Assembly: GCF_012952295.1 (NCBI RefSeq)
Contig: NZ_JABBCH010000004.1
Location: forward strand, 292,605-356,604
Length of the DNA: 64,000 nt
Source: Crystallibacter degradans
GTDB taxonomy: Bacteria > Actinomycetota > Actinomycetes > Actinomycetales > Micrococcaceae
Direction: 5' to 3'
Shown here: one piece after another, positions 9,088 to 21,568 of the stretch
Layout of the letters: each line of letters starts with the position of its first letter
Numbering within the stretch: the stretch's first letter is position 1
Position numbers and translations under genes: made by a program
Notes under the pieces: generated by a model
Databases searched by the model: none
Told to the model about the DNA's origin: nothing
What the model saw: only the letters and a program-made list of their open reading frames with translations

Positions 9088-9353
9088 TGCCTGGCAAGAG
9101 TCCCCGCAATTCAGATCCCGGCAGCAGCAACTCTGGCTACCAGGGCGGCAACACGGTCTTGACCTATATAGTTGGCGGGATCATAGCCTGGGGTTTGATA
9201 GGCTGGGGGCTGGACTATCTGTTGAATACCCGGTGGCTGTTCATCGCCGGTGCCGTTCTAGGCGCTGGCGGCGGATATTATCTGGCCCGAAAACACAACC
9301 TCACCCGCAGCGCTAAGCGCCGCCATGGGGACGGTCAAGGGAACAACATCTAA
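9087..9353 (+). CDS. AtpZ/AtpI-family small membrane protein
   Basis: This 88-residue protein with two hydrophobic helices (about 23-42 and 47-67) joined by a short LLNTR turn fits the AtpZ/AtpI hairpin family found before atpB in many bacteria. It has a hydrophilic Ser/Asn/Gly N terminus and a basic C-terminal tail. The ATG overlaps the stop of the preceding gene, and GGAAGGAATC upstream is the ribosome binding site. Its proposed role is Fo assembly or Mg2+ supply; that role is inferred from family and context. Confidence 0.72.
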   Translation: MPGKSPRNSDPGSSNSGYQGGNTVLTYIVGGIIAWGLIGWGLDYLLNTRWLFIAGAVLGAGGGYYLARKHNLTRSAKRRHGDGQGNNI

Positions 9354-9439
9354 ATGTCAGAAAACTTCATATGGTGGCGTGCCGAGACGGCAATCCACCC
9401 TGAAACGCCCAATGATGGACACTGCAGAGAGGAAACGCG

Positions 9440-10246
9440 TTGATCGCGCTTGCGCTTCCGGCGGCCGCTAATGAAGGTGGCTTCGTCCCACCGACCCTCG
9501 AAGATATGCACCTTCCGGAGATTCTCCCTTGGGCTGCCGAGTACGGAACAGGTTTCGGCAAGCAGATGCTGCTGGTCCTGCTCTCTGTTGCACTGATTGC
9601 CTGGTTCTTCCTGGCCGCGTCACGCCGCGGTCAGCTGGTGCCAGGCAAGCTTCAGCACCTGGGCGAAATGAGCTACAACTTCGTCCGCAACTCCGTGGGC
9701 AAGGACATCATCGGTGAACGGGACTACCGGCCGTATGTTCCGCTGCTGTTCTCCCTATTCTTCTTTATCCTGGTAAACAACCTTTTCGGTTCTGTTCCGC
9801 TGCTCCAGATCCCGACGCCGTCGCATGTCGGCACTGCTTACGCTTTGGCCGGGATCGTTTACATCACCTGGATCGTCCTGGGCCTGAAGAAGCACGGCAT
9901 CGGATACTTCAAACTTGCTGTTGTGCCCGCAGGGGTCCCGAAGGCAATCCTGCCGCTGATCGTCATCATTGAGATCATCTCGACCTTCCTGGTTCGGCCC
10001 GTCACCCACAGCCTCCGTCTTTTCGCCACCATGCTGGCCGGACACCTGATCATCATGCTGTCGGCCGCGGGCTCCGAATTCCTGATCATGGACGCCGACT
10101 TCTGGTTCAAGCCCCTTGGCGTTCTGACGATCGCCGGCGGTGTCGGCATGTACATGTTCGAAATCCTGATCCAGGTCCTGCAGGCGTATGTCTTCGTCCT
10201 GCTGACCGCGATCTACATCCAAGGCTCCCTGGCCGAGGAACACTAA
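9440..10246 (+). CDS. atpB: F1Fo ATP synthase subunit a
   Basis: Subunit a forms the two proton half-channels of Fo against the c-ring. I take TTG 9440 as start because GAGAGGAAA sits at the right distance; the protein is then 268 residues. The essential channel arginine is Arg193 in [13 protein letters not shown], the actinobacterial form of the LRLFGN motif. Five to six membrane helices are visible, including the C-terminal [20 protein letters not shown] helix. The 86-nt gap before it shows no promoter. It is followed by atpE. Confidence 0.95.
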   Translation: MIALALPAAANEGGFVPPTLEDMHLPEILPWAAEYGTGFGKQMLLVLLSVALIAWFFLAASRRGQLVPGKLQHLGEMSYNFVRNSVGKDIIGERDYRPYVPLLFSLFFFILVNNLFGSVPLLQIPTPSHVGTAYALAGIVYITWIVLGLKKHGIGYFKLAVVPAGVPKAILPLIVIIEIISTFLVRPVTHSLRLFATMLAGHLIIMLSAAGSEFLIMDADFWFKPLGVLTIAGGVGMYMFEILIQVLQAYVFVLLTAIYIQGSLAEEH

Positions 10247-10311
10247 ATTTCCCCGCTGGGGAAGCACCTGAACCAAACAACCTGCCCAATGGGCATCTTG
10301 AAAGGAAAATA

Positions 10312-10515
10312 ATGGAAGGCAATATCAACCTCGTAGGTTACGGTCTCTCCGCAATCGGCGGTGCCATCGGTGTGGGCCTCGTTTTCGCCGCTTACATCAA
10401 TGGTGTCGCACGTCAGCCGGAGGCACAGCGTGTGCTGCAGCCGATCGCCTTCTTGGGTCTGGCGCTGACTGAAGCTCTGGCCATCCTCGGTCTGGTTTTC
10501 GCGTTCGTTCTCTAG
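10312..10515 (+). CDS. atpE: F1Fo ATP synthase subunit c
   Basis: This 67-residue proteolipid is two membrane helices joined by the polar loop RQPEAQ (34-39). The proton-carrying carboxylate is Glu54 in ALTEALAIL. The N-terminal helix has the tight-packing Gly/Ala pattern [23 protein letters not shown] precedes the ATG, a strong ribosome binding site that fits the high copy number of c. Confidence 0.97.
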   Translation: MEGNINLVGYGLSAIGGAIGVGLVFAAYINGVARQPEAQRVLQPIAFLGLALTEALAILGLVFAFVL

Positions 10516-10560
10516 TAGGCACGCTTACTTTTCAAACCGAGTAGATAGGACGGGTGAGAT

Positions 10561-11124
10561 ATGAAACAGGCAGTTATCCTCGCCGCCGAAGAGGGCGTCA
10601 ACCCTCTAGTCCCTAACATCTGGGAAATCGCGGTAACACTGCTTGGCTTCGCCGTACTTATGTACATCGTCACGAAGTTCGTCGTTCCGGCGTTCGAGAA
10701 GACGTATGCAGAGCGCGCCGAAGCTATTGAAGGCGGCATTGCCAAGGCGGAGGCCGCCCAGGCCGAGGCCAGCGCCGCTTTGGATGAATACAAGCAGCAG
10801 CTGCTGGATGCACGCACCGAAGCCAACCGCATCCGTGAGGATGCGCGCGCCGAAGGTGCCCAGATTCTTGCAGAGCTGAAGGACAAGGCCGCCGCTGAAG
10901 CCAACCGCATCAGCGAGCAGGCGCAGGTGCAGATTGCAGCCGAGCGCCAGGCAGCCGTTACTTCGCTGCGCAGCGAAGTCGGCGTGCTGGCCACCGAACT
11001 GGCCGGCAAGATTGTCGGGGAATCTCTCAACGATGACGCGCGTTCCGCACGTGTTGTTGACCGCTTCCTGGCCGATCTTGAAGCTTCGGCTCCGGCATCC
11101 CAGAATGCAGGTGCTTCGAACTAA
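10561..11124 (+). CDS. atpF: F1Fo ATP synthase subunit b
   Basis: Subunit b is the peripheral stalk. The 187 residues begin with a short periplasmic segment, one membrane helix (about 20-40, LLGFAVLMYIVTKFVV), then a long charged Ala/Glu/Arg-rich helix to about residue 165 that would form the right-handed coiled coil, and an Ala/Ser tail. Its stop overlaps the atpH ATG by one base (TAATG). Confidence 0.95.
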   Translation: MKQAVILAAEEGVNPLVPNIWEIAVTLLGFAVLMYIVTKFVVPAFEKTYAERAEAIEGGIAKAEAAQAEASAALDEYKQQLLDARTEANRIREDARAEGAQILAELKDKAAAEANRISEQAQVQIAAERQAAVTSLRSEVGVLATELAGKIVGESLNDDARSARVVDRFLADLEASAPASQNAGASN

Positions 11125-11939
11125 TGGCAGGTGTATCGAGCGAGTCACTGAAAGCGGCACAGCAGGAGCTGGAAGCAAAGCTTCCCACCGCTCCGCTGTC
11201 CCTGGCAGAGGAACTCTTTGCAATTCTGGGTCTGCTGGACAGCAATGCCGGACTGCGTCGGAGCCTCACGGACCCGGCACGCAGCGGCGAGGACAAGGCG
11301 CAGCTGGTTTCCCAGTTGGTCGGCGGCAAGGTCTCGGCTGATGCCCGGGCCGTAGCCGAAGGCCTGGCAGCATCCCGCTGGGGCTCTGCACGTGACATTG
11401 GTGACGCTCTGGAAACCCTCGCGGCTACCACTGCTATCGCTGTTGCGGAGAGCAAGGGCGCTGGAGTTGACGGACTCGAAGGTCTGGAGAACGACCTGTT
11501 CCATTTCATCCGGCTCGTCGAGGCAGATCACGATCTGCAGCGCGCGCTGGTTGAACCGCAGGCATCGGCCGAGGCTAAATCGGCTCTGGCTCTGAAGCTG
11601 GTTCCGAACGTCGGACCCGAGGCGCAGGTCTTGATCCGCCAGGCAGTTACTGCCCCGCGCGGACTCAAGCCGACCGCTTTGGTCCGGCGCTTTGTGGAAC
11701 TGGTTGCCCAGCGCCAGCAGCGTTGGATCGCCAACGTCAGCGTTTCCCGTCCGCTGACCCAGGAGCAGATCTCACGTCTGCAGGCAGGGCTCAATGGGTT
11801 GTACGGCCGCGAGCTGAAGATCAATGTCAACGTTGACCCATCACTAGTTGGCGGAGTCCGCGTGCAGGTAGGCGACGAAGTGGTTGATTCCTCGGTCGTC
11901 ACCCGCCTGTCCGAACTTCGTCGGAAGCTCGCGGCCTAG
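11124..11939 (+). CDS. atpH: F1Fo ATP synthase subunit delta
   Basis: Delta (OSCP) caps the F1 head and connects it to stalk b. At 271 residues it is longer than the approximately 180-residue enterobacterial protein, as usual in actinobacteria. The recognised C-terminal part is [24 protein letters not shown] followed by [10 protein letters not shown] (shown here only as family motifs GGVRVQVGD and RLSELRRKL). A 113-nt gap containing a small CCC-TTCG-GGG hairpin separates it from atpA. Confidence 0.94.
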   Translation: MAGVSSESLKAAQQELEAKLPTAPLSLAEELFAILGLLDSNAGLRRSLTDPARSGEDKAQLVSQLVGGKVSADARAVAEGLAASRWGSARDIGDALETLAATTAIAVAESKGAGVDGLEGLENDLFHFIRLVEADHDLQRALVEPQASAEAKSALALKLVPNVGPEAQVLIRQAVTAPRGLKPTALVRRFVELVAQRQQRWIANVSVSRPLTQEQISRLQAGLNGLYGRELKINVNVDPSLVGGVRVQVGDEVVDSSVVTRLSELRRKLAA

Positions 11940-12052
11940 CACTCGTCCCTTCGGGGAACGAAGAGCTGGAGCCGGAAGCCTCAATACAGACTGATATACA
12001 CACCGGTCGTCGCCCACGCGATGATCACAACATAGGAGAGCAGGGACTGCAG

Positions 12053-13690
<1,638 letters not shown>

Positions 13691-13701
13691 TTCATTTTCG
13701 T

Positions 13702-13761
13702 TGATTGAGCGGGGTCGAAATCCTGACGCCGTCATGCATAGGACTCGACTTCGCTCAATCA
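13702..13761. repeat. REP-like palindromic repeat inside the atp operon
   Basis: The arms TGATTGAGCGGGGTCGA (13702-13718) and TCGACTTCGCTCAATCA (13745-13761) are inverted repeats matching at 15 of 17 positions, with a 26-nt spacer. Extragenic palindromes built on TTGAGC...TCGA are common in Arthrobacter and related genomes. It fills most of the 94-bp atpA-atpG gap and would fold in the mRNA. Confidence 0.7.
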
Positions 13762-13784
13762 GCGAGGATTAGGAAAGGAAAAGT

Positions 13785-14678
13785 ATGGGAGCCCAGATTC
13801 GGGTCTACCGCCAGAAGATTGCTTCGACCACGTCGATGCAGAAGATCTTCAAGGCGATGGAGCTGATCGCTGCCTCGCGCATTGGAAAGGCCCGCACCCG
13901 TGTGGCTGCGTCACTGCCCTACGCTAATGCGATCACCCGTGCCGTTTCTGCTGTGTCGTCACAGTCGGAAATCGAACACCCGCTGACCACCGAGCCGGAG
14001 CAGATCCGGCGCGCGGCCGTCGTGGTAATGACCTCCGACCGCGGTCTGGCAGGAGCGTACTCTGCTTCGATTCTGAAGCAGGCACAGTCGCTGACCGAAT
14101 TGCTGCGGGCAGACGGCAAGGAAGTGCGCCACTACCTTGTTGGCCGCAAGGCGCAGGCTTACTTTGATTTCCGCAGTCTTCCGTACGAGCAGGTGTGGAC
14201 CGGCGGCACGGATGCGCCGGCCTTTGAGGTTGCCCGCGAGATCGGCGACGCCGTACTCGCTGACTTCAACACTGCTTATGAAGAGGGCGGTGTCGACGAG
14301 ATCCACGTTGTCTACACGCGCTTCAAGTCCATGGTGACCCAGGAGCCGACGGTTATTCGTCTGCTGCCCCTGGAAGTCGTGGAGGAGGAGGCTGTATCGG
14401 AGTCGGATCTGCTGCCGTTGTACGAGTACGAGCCGGAACCTGAGCAGGTACTGGACGCGTTGCTGCCGCGCTACATTGAGTCGCGTATCTTTGCAGCCAT
14501 GCTGCAGTCCGCCGCCAGTGAACTTGCCGCCCGCCAGCGGGCCATGAAGTCTGCGGGCGACAACGCTTCGGACCTCATCAAGAAGTACACAAGGCTCCGG
14601 AACAACGCACGTCAGGCCGAAATCACGCAGGAACTGACCGAGATTGTCGGCGGTGCGGACGCGCTAAGCGCGTCCTGA
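13785..14678 (+). CDS. atpG: F1Fo ATP synthase subunit gamma
   Basis: Gamma is the central rotor shaft. The 297 residues start with the long helix [21 protein letters not shown] and end with the matching C-terminal helix whose [19 protein letters not shown] portion contacts the beta subunits. [15 protein letters not shown] near 83 is the conserved Rossmann-like core motif. AGGAAAGGAAAAGT precedes the ATG. It is normal in size for actinobacteria. Confidence 0.96.
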   Translation: MGAQIRVYRQKIASTTSMQKIFKAMELIAASRIGKARTRVAASLPYANAITRAVSAVSSQSEIEHPLTTEPEQIRRAAVVVMTSDRGLAGAYSASILKQAQSLTELLRADGKEVRHYLVGRKAQAYFDFRSLPYEQVWTGGTDAPAFEVAREIGDAVLADFNTAYEEGGVDEIHVVYTRFKSMVTQEPTVIRLLPLEVVEEEAVSESDLLPLYEYEPEPEQVLDALLPRYIESRIFAAMLQSAASELAARQRAMKSAGDNASDLIKKYTRLRNNARQAEITQELTEIVGGADALSAS

Positions 14679-14733
14679 CCTTCGGCGTCGAAGGCGCCTC
14701 AGGCCAAAGTAAACTTTAACCCACGCCATCTAA

Positions 14734-16212
<1,479 letters not shown>

Positions 16213-16216
16213 GCCA

Positions 16217-16504
16217 ATGGCTAACGAAGCGGCTGAACTGGAAGTAGAGATTGTGGCGGCGGACCATTTTGTGTGGTCCGGTGCGGCAACTTTGGTCAAG
16301 GCTCGTACCGCAGAAGGCGAGATCGGAATCCTGCCCGGCCACTCGCCGGTGCTGGCTATTCTGGCTCCCGGCGAGCTGGGGATCAACCCCGTCAACGGCG
16401 AGCGGATCAACGTGACCGTGGACGGCGGATTCTTCTCCGTCGACAGTAACCGCGTGGTCATCGTGGCGGATAACGCCACGGTCAATGACCTGGCCACGGC
16501 TTAG
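16217..16504 (+). CDS. atpC: F1Fo ATP synthase subunit epsilon
   Basis: Only 95 residues, covering the N-terminal beta-sandwich (GEIGILPGHSPVLAIL near 35-50) that docks on gamma and the c-ring. The C-terminal two-helix arm that inhibits ATP hydrolysis in E. coli is largely missing, as in several other actinobacteria. It starts four bases after atpD. Confidence 0.94.
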   Translation: MANEAAELEVEIVAADHFVWSGAATLVKARTAEGEIGILPGHSPVLAILAPGELGINPVNGERINVTVDGGFFSVDSNRVVIVADNATVNDLATA

Positions 16505-16522
16505 GTACAGCTAGCGGCGCCA

Positions 16523-16954
16523 GTGGAAGAAGTCGGTTACACGTTCGCTATTCTGGCGGCACTGTTCCTGCTGCTGCTACTGACGCTGCTTGCCTTCGGG
16601 GTGCGCCGCTATCAACTGCGGCGCGCCCTTGGCACTTTTGACGCCTCCATCTGCATGCTGCCTGGCAGCTGGCAGATGGGGGTTTGTCGTTATGCGGACA
16701 AACACCTGGAATGGTTGCGGCTCTTTTCCCTGAGTCCCAGGCCGCGCCACAGATTCCGGCGCAGCGCCTTGGAGCTGCAGGGGTGGCGCCAACCTACGGA
16801 GGCCGAGCGGGCGAAAATACAGCCCGGGGCCATCGTGGTGATGCTTCGCCATGACAAGCAGGAACTGCTGCTCGCCATGAGCTTCGATGTTTACGCGGGT
16901 CTGTCTTCCTGGTTGGAGGCCGGTCCGGTGATAGGGATCGGTACCTGGCGATGA
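16523..16954 (+). CDS. DUF2550 family membrane-anchored protein
   Basis: A 143-residue protein of unknown function with one N-terminal membrane helix (about 7-28, very Leu-rich), a basic stretch, and a soluble domain with the family features FDASICMLPGSWQMGVCRY and a C-terminal IGIGTWR. DUF2550 proteins occur almost only in actinobacteria, usually directly after atpC, and are co-transcribed with the synthase. The GTG start lies 18 nt after the atpC stop. It is the last gene before the operon terminator. Confidence 0.85.
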   Translation: MEEVGYTFAILAALFLLLLLTLLAFGVRRYQLRRALGTFDASICMLPGSWQMGVCRYADKHLEWLRLFSLSPRPRHRFRRSALELQGWRQPTEAERAKIQPGAIVVMLRHDKQELLLAMSFDVYAGLSSWLEAGPVIGIGTWR

Positions 16955-16964
16955 AAATGCTTTC

Positions 16965-17003
16965 GCGGCGCGGCTCCTCACCGGAGCCGCGCCGCTGTTC
17001 TTT
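16965..17003 (+). terminator. ATP synthase operon terminator
   Basis: A perfect 13-bp GC stem (GCGGCGCGGCTCC / GGAGCCGCGCCGC) with a 5-nt loop is followed by TGTTCTTT. Confidence 0.9.
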
Positions 17004-17016
17004 AGGGAACGCTCAT

Positions 17017-17022
17017 TAGGAT
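17017..17022 (+). promoter_or_regulatory. murA -10 element (leaderless)
   Basis: TAGGAT lies exactly 7 nt before the ATG at 17030, the spacing expected when transcription begins at the start codon itself. Confidence 0.5.
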
Positions 17023-17029
17023 GGGGACT

Positions 17030-18331
17030 ATGGAAGATGTGATCGTCGTCAACGGACCCAGCACCCTGTCGGGGCGTGTTGAGGTGGCCGGGGCGAAGAA
17101 CAGTGTCTTGAAACTGATGGCCGCCGTGCTGCTGGCCGAGGGAAAGTCCACGATCACCAACGTGCCGAATATCCAGGACGTGTGGATCATGGCGGAGCTG
17201 CTGCGAAGGCTTGGCTGCACCGTTGATTACGACGTCGATGCGTCATGCGTGCACATTGACGTTCCTGCCGAGCCGGCCCATCAGGCCGACTATGACCTGG
17301 TCCGGGCAATGCGGGCGTCGATATCGGTGTTGGGACCGCTGGTCGCCCGCTGCCACCAGGCAGAGGTAGCGCTGCCCGGTGGAGATGCCATTGGCTCCCG
17401 CGGCCTGGACATGCACCGCAGCGGTCTGGAGCTGATGGGGGCGGAAATAGTCATTGCGCATGGCTATCTTGTCGCGCGTGCACCCAGCGGCCTGCATGCG
17501 GCCCACCATCGGCTCTCGTTTCCGTCCGTAGGGGCAACGGAGAATCTGATGATGGCGGCCACCTTGGCGCACGGCGTCACGACCATCGACAACGCGGCAC
17601 GCGAACCGGAGGTCTGCGACATAGCCGAGTTGCTGGTGGCCATGGGAGCGCAGATCGAAGGGATCGGCTCGCCGACCTTGGTGATAACCGGCGTCGAACG
17701 TTTGCATCCGGTCACGCACCGGACGGTTCCGGACCGGATCGTAGCGGGCACGTGGGCGTTTGCCGCTGCCATGAGCGGCGGGTGCGTGGACGTCTGCAAT
17801 GCGGTTCCGGAACATCTGTCTGTGGTGCTGGACAAGCTGGCCCAGGCCGGTTGCACAATCACCACCCGGGCGGACGGATTCATCGTCGAAGGCAGCGGCC
17901 GTCCCGCCCCGATCAACGTCTCCACGCTGCCGTATCCGGGATTCCCCACGGACCTCCAACCGTTCGTCGTAGCACTGAACGCGGTAGCGGATGGCAACGG
18001 CATGGTGACCGAAAACGTTTTTGAGGCGCGCTGGGGCTTTACCTCTGAGCTGGCCCGGCTCGGTGCCGTGGTCCGGCTGGATGGGCATCATGCCTTGATC
18101 AGGGGAGTGCCGCAGCTATCCGGAGCGCCGGTAGTAGCAAATGACATCCGCGCCGGCGCTGCCCTGGTGATTGCCGGACTGGTAGCCGACGGCGTGACCG
18201 AGGTCCGGGGCGTAGACCATATAGACCGTGGCTATGAGCGTTTCGACGAGAAGCTGCGTACCTTGGGGGCTGCCGTCGCCCGGCAGGGGAGCGAACCGGA
18301 GCCCGGAGCACTGGCCGGCAGGTTGGCTTGA
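17030..18331 (+). CDS. murA: UDP-N-acetylglucosamine 1-carboxyvinyltransferase, Asp-type
   Basis: MurA adds enolpyruvate from PEP to UDP-GlcNAc, the first committed step of peptidoglycan synthesis, in the cytosol. ATG 17030 gives 433 residues starting [10 protein letters not shown]; an ATG three codons earlier overlaps the -10. Substrate-binding [10 protein letters not shown] is at 21-30. The catalytic loop reads [11 protein letters not shown], with Asp119 where E. coli has Cys115, the residue alkylated by fosfomycin. Mycobacterial MurA has the same Asp and is active but insensitive to fosfomycin. It is a single-gene unit between two hairpins. Confidence 0.95.
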   Translation: MEDVIVVNGPSTLSGRVEVAGAKNSVLKLMAAVLLAEGKSTITNVPNIQDVWIMAELLRRLGCTVDYDVDASCVHIDVPAEPAHQADYDLVRAMRASISVLGPLVARCHQAEVALPGGDAIGSRGLDMHRSGLELMGAEIVIAHGYLVARAPSGLHAAHHRLSFPSVGATENLMMAATLAHGVTTIDNAAREPEVCDIAELLVAMGAQIEGIGSPTLVITGVERLHPVTHRTVPDRIVAGTWAFAAAMSGGCVDVCNAVPEHLSVVLDKLAQAGCTITTRADGFIVEGSGRPAPINVSTLPYPGFPTDLQPFVVALNAVADGNGMVTENVFEARWGFTSELARLGAVVRLDGHHALIRGVPQLSGAPVVANDIRAGAALVIAGLVADGVTEVRGVDHIDRGYERFDEKLRTLGAAVARQGSEPEPGALAGRLA

Positions 18332-18335
18332 CGTC

Positions 18336-18365
18336 AGAGATCCCCGGATTCCTCCGGGGATCTCT
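18336..18365. terminator. Bidirectional terminator between murA and cspA
   Basis: AGAGATCCCCGGA and TCCGGGGATCTCT form a perfect 13-bp stem with a 4-nt loop. It lies between two convergent genes and can serve both. Confidence 0.85.
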
Positions 18366-18409
18366 GTGCAAGTCCGTCGCAGCGGTGCCGCGAGGTGGTA
18401 TTCGAAATC

Positions 18410-18613
18410 TCAGATGACGGTTACGCCGGTGGCCTGCGGCCCCTTGGCGCCCTGCCCGATCTCGAAGGTCACACGCTGGTTCTCGTCCAGGGTCTTGAAA
18501 CCACCCGTCTGGATTTCAGAGTAGTGAACAAAAACATCGCCGTCGGAATCATCCGGGGTGATGAAGCCGAAGCCCTTTTCAGCGTTGAACCACTTGACGG
18601 TCCCCTGTGCCAT
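18410..18613 (-). CDS. cspA: Cold-shock protein, CspA family
   Basis: A 67-residue single OB-fold RNA/DNA chaperone. The RNP1 motif KGFGFIT (residues 13-19) and RNP2 motif VFVHY (27-31) are intact, and the start [14 protein letters not shown] is typical of the family. GAGGAGAAATAA gives a near-perfect ribosome binding site before the ATG. A leader of about 160 nt precedes it, as for cold-shock genes whose mRNA structure acts as thermosensor. It converges on murA. Confidence 0.97.
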   Translation of the reverse strand: MAQGTVKWFNAEKGFGFITPDDSDGDVFVHYSEIQTGGFKTLDENQRVTFEIGQGAKGPQATGVTVI

Positions 18614-18779
18614 TTATTTCTCCTCATAGTGGAACTTTTTAGCCCGGCACACCTCGTACCGGACCGGGGTCACTCCGTGGAAGACCTCATGTCCGGCTGG
18701 TTGCCGAAGCGGTGAGGAGCTTCACACTCGCAACATGTCCTGCGAGCATGAAAAACACACATACACAAAGACTGCGTTA

Positions 18780-18808
18780 AGCATCACATACGTAAAAGGG
18801 CAGGTCAA
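18780..18808 (-). promoter_or_regulatory. cspA: cspA promoter and long leader
   Basis: On the minus strand TTGACC (18803-18808) and GATGCT (18780-18785) are 17 bp apart. Transcription would start near 18772, leaving a leader of about 160 nt rich in T and GT runs. Between this promoter and the nucS stop (18809-18901) I see no gene. Confidence 0.5.
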
Positions 18809-18901
18809 CGGCCTGTGGGGGCATTCAATCGTTTGTTAAGCAAATGTTTTCCCGCGGTTGCGGGTAGGCGGTGCACTCATTCAAAGGCGGCCGGGCGGAG
18901 G

Positions 18902-19597
18902 TCAGAACAAGCGTGCTTCGCTGTCGTCAACCCCGCGCATGGCATCGTAATCCAAGGTGAGGCAGTCTATGCCGCGGTCCGATGCCAGCACCCGGGCCTG
19001 GGGCTTGATCTGCTGGGCCGCGAAGACCCCCTTCACCGGGGCCAGCAGGGGATCGCGGTTCAGCAGTTCAAGGTAGCGGGTCAGTTGCTCCACGCCGTCG
19101 ATATCGCCGCGGCGTTTGAGTTCAATGGCCACGGTCGCGCCGGTGGCATCGCGGGCCAGAATATCGACCGGACCGATGGCGGTCATGTACTCCCGGCGGA
19201 TCAGGCTGTAGCCCTCGCCGAGGGTGTGGATCTGCTCGGCCAGCAGGCGCTGCAGGTCGGCTTCGACACCGTCCTTGACCAGTCCCGGGTCCACGCCAAG
19301 TTCGTGGCTGAACTCGTGGAGTTGCTCGTGGATCTGGATGACCAGCCGGTCGTCGCTCTTGGCATGCTGGACGTGCCAGACTTCGGCTACGCCGTCGGCA
19401 GCGTCCGTTTCGTCCGGCGTCTCGACACGGAGTCTGGCGGGCGGGCTCATCCAGTTAAGCGGCTTGTAGGAGCCGCCGTCGGAATGGATGAGAACGGAGC
19501 CGTCCGCCTTGACCATCAGCAGGCGTGTGGCCAGCGGTAGATGGGCGCGGAGACGGCCGATGTAATCAACTGAGCAGCGGGCAATAACTAAACGCAC
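18902..19597 (-). CDS. nucS: Mismatch-specific endonuclease NucS/EndoMS
   Basis: NucS cuts both strands at mismatches and is the core of non-canonical mismatch repair in actinobacteria, which lack MutS/MutL. GTG 19597 gives 231 residues beginning [15 protein letters not shown] after the initiator, the conserved family start; the frame stays open upstream but without homology. The N-terminal half is the DNA-binding beta domain, and the C-terminal RecB-like nuclease shows GPVDILARD followed by AIELKR, the D...E-x-K catalytic set. The protein ends in an acidic-hydrophobic tail (DDSEARLF) resembling a beta-clamp-binding end. A TAAAGT -10 lies 8 nt upstream, so the mRNA is almost leaderless. Confidence 0.95.
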   Translation of the reverse strand: MRLVIARCSVDYIGRLRAHLPLATRLLMVKADGSVLIHSDGGSYKPLNWMSPPARLRVETPDETDAADGVAEVWHVQHAKSDDRLVIQIHEQLHEFSHELGVDPGLVKDGVEADLQRLLAEQIHTLGEGYSLIRREYMTAIGPVDILARDATGATVAIELKRRGDIDGVEQLTRYLELLNRDPLLAPVKGVFAAQQIKPQARVLASDRGIDCLTLDYDAMRGVDDSEARLF

Positions 19598-19655
19598 AGT
19601 AGGCCACTTTACGTTAGTTTGTGCAGGCACCTGTGTGGTGGGGCAGAATTGATCC

Positions 19656-19982
19656 ATGCCCCGTTCAAACCGTCCCCGCCGCCGCACTGGGACGGCGTCA
19701 CGTAAATGGGTGCAGGGCGCCGAGCTTGACCTGGACCGCGCCCGGGCGGGCATCCCGGAACGGCAGAGCGCGCCGGACGGGGAGTGGAACGTGCGGCGGA
19801 TAACGCCGGGCAGCGCTGCCAAGGATTACACCTGCCCGGGGTGCGGGCAGATGATCCGTCCCGGGGTGGAGCACCTGGTGGCATGGCGGCAGGACTCGCT
19901 CTTCGGGGCGGAAACAGCCTTGGCAGAACGGCGGCACTGGCACCCGCACTGCTGGAAGACCCGGAGTTTCCGTTACCGCTAG
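19656..19982 (+). CDS. Small zinc-ribbon-like protein, function unknown
   Basis: A 108-residue basic protein. The N-terminal 20 residues are Arg-rich. The rest carries [11 protein letters not shown] near 59-69 and HWHPHCWK near 93-100; the paired CxxC and HxxC could bind one zinc ion. Homologues are common in actinobacteria, often labelled ATP/GTP-binding protein without support. It diverges from nucS with a 58-bp shared upstream region. A CAGAAT element 6 nt before the ATG suggests another leaderless start. No function can be assigned. Confidence 0.75.
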   Translation: MPRSNRPRRRTGTASRKWVQGAELDLDRARAGIPERQSAPDGEWNVRRITPGSAAKDYTCPGCGQMIRPGVEHLVAWRQDSLFGAETALAERRHWHPHCWKTRSFRYR

Positions 19983-20003
19983 CCGGGGAGTTCCCGCGGC
20001 AAC

Positions 20004-21287
20004 CTAGCGCTGGTCTTGCCGGCTGATGATGACCTCTTTGATCAGCAGCATCACCGCGGCCGCTGCCGGGATCGCCATGAGGGCACCGAGGACGCCCATC
20101 AGCAGGCCGCCGGCAATGACGGCGATGACCGCCACGGCGCCGGGTACGGCGACCGCGCGCTGCATGATCCGGGGCGAGACGAAGTACGCCTCGAACTGCA
20201 GGTAGGCGAAGTAGATGATGGCAAAGAGCACCGCGGTCTGCCAGTCCACGGTGAGCGCCACGAGTGAGACCATGATGCCGGCGATCATGCCGCCGACCAG
20301 CGGGATGAAGGCCAGCAGCGCTACCAGGAACGCCAGCAGGACACTGAAGGGGACGTCGGCGATGGACATGGCGATGAAGGCCACCACGGCGTTGACGAGG
20401 GCAACGCAGGCCTGCCCGATCACATAACTGCCCACGCTGCCGGTGATTTCCTCGGCGAGGAACTGCACACGTTGCCGCCGCGATCTCGGCGCGAGCCGGT
20501 AGGCCCAGACCTTCATCGCCGGCAGCGAGGCGAGGAAATACAAGGTCAGTACCAGCACGATCAGTGCACCGAAGGCTCCTTGGAAGACCCTGCTGCCGAC
20601 GCCGAGCACGCCGCCGAAGATGCCGGTAACGGCGTCGGAGTTGGCAAAGAACTTGGCCACTTCCTCATCCACGCGGTTGCGGACCTGGAAGCGTTCGTCA
20701 ATGGACTGGAAAACCGGCGACTCCAGGAATTCGTCGACGTATCTGGGCGCGTTGGCCACGATCTGCGTTGTCTGGTTGACGATCGTCGGAATGAGCGTGG
20801 AGAAGAACGCCGCCAGGAGCCCGGCCAAGGCAAGGACGACGGCGACAACTCCGGCCGGCCGCGGCAAGCCCTTGCGCTCCAGCCACCGGACAACCGGATC
20901 CAGGCCGAGCGCGATGAAGAGTGCGGCCGCGATCCAACCAAGCAGTTCGCCGATGTTGGTGAGGATGAAATACAACAGCAGCGCCATTCCGACACCGACA
21001 GTCGCCATGAAACCGAAGTGGATGGGATGGTGGGCAGCGGTATAACCGGAGACGGCGGCGGGAGGCGGCGGTTCGACGTCGTCAGCCTCATCAGGTGTCT
21101 GGGCTTCCGGCGGCATTTCGAACCGCAGACGCGGTTGGGCGCGGGGAATGGAGGCGCCGATCCGGCCGAGGGCGGTCAGGACGGATTTCCGACGGGCAGG
21201 CGTGACCGGGACCGGGCGGGCGGCCTCCTGCTCGCTGGAGTTATCGTTGCCTTCGGCACCGGCCGGATTTCCTGTATGCTCCCTCAC
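20004..21287 (-). CDS. AI-2E family transporter (permease)
   Basis: AI-2E family proteins are eight-helix membrane proteins; some export autoinducer-2, others act as Na+/H+ antiporters, so the label is historical. The protein has an acidic disordered N terminus, a first helix pair (FGFMATVGVGMALLLYFILT), the conserved GLDPVVRWLERKGLPRP loop, a large soluble loop (about 150 residues) and four C-terminal helices with FIPLVGGMIAGI. The start is uncertain. I chose GTG 21287 after a GAGGGAAACAGG stretch; a TTG at 21368 would add 27 residues. Confidence 0.8.
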   Translation of the reverse strand: MREHTGNPAGAEGNDNSSEQEAARPVPVTPARRKSVLTALGRIGASIPRAQPRLRFEMPPEAQTPDEADDVEPPPPAAVSGYTAAHHPIHFGFMATVGVGMALLLYFILTNIGELLGWIAAALFIALGLDPVVRWLERKGLPRPAGVVAVVLALAGLLAAFFSTLIPTIVNQTTQIVANAPRYVDEFLESPVFQSIDERFQVRNRVDEEVAKFFANSDAVTGIFGGVLGVGSRVFQGAFGALIVLVLTLYFLASLPAMKVWAYRLAPRSRRQRVQFLAEEITGSVGSYVIGQACVALVNAVVAFIAMSIADVPFSVLLAFLVALLAFIPLVGGMIAGIMVSLVALTVDWQTAVLFAIIYFAYLQFEAYFVSPRIMQRAVAVPGAVAVIAVIAGGLLMGVLGALMAIPAAAAVMLLIKEVIISRQDQR

Positions 21288-21568
21288 GCGTATGAACCTG
21301 TTTCCCTCAGCCCGCGAACGTAGACGGGATGGACTTTGTCGAAGAGTATCAGCGGTTGTCAGCAGCAACCACGGGTGGCAGGGCCGAACGCCGGTGCCCG
21401 GGTGGCGGCTGTCACCAAGAAGGCACTCTAACAGCCTTTTTCGTTACCATAGGGTTACAAAAGATCGGCCGATGACGAGCGATGACATTTCTACCCGCGG
21501 ACTGACCCCGTTCCGCCGCGGTTTGACGCGGGCGTCATGCCCCGCAGCGACGATTGATAGGTATTTTT

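Noticed and set aside
11946..11960. CCC-TTCG-GGG hairpin after atpH as terminator
   Set aside because: The stem is very short, there is no T tract, and atpA in the same operon follows; it is at most a minor mRNA structure.
18815..19540. 241-codon plus-strand frame opposite nucS
   Set aside because: It covers the conserved nuclease in antisense and has no domain or promoter.
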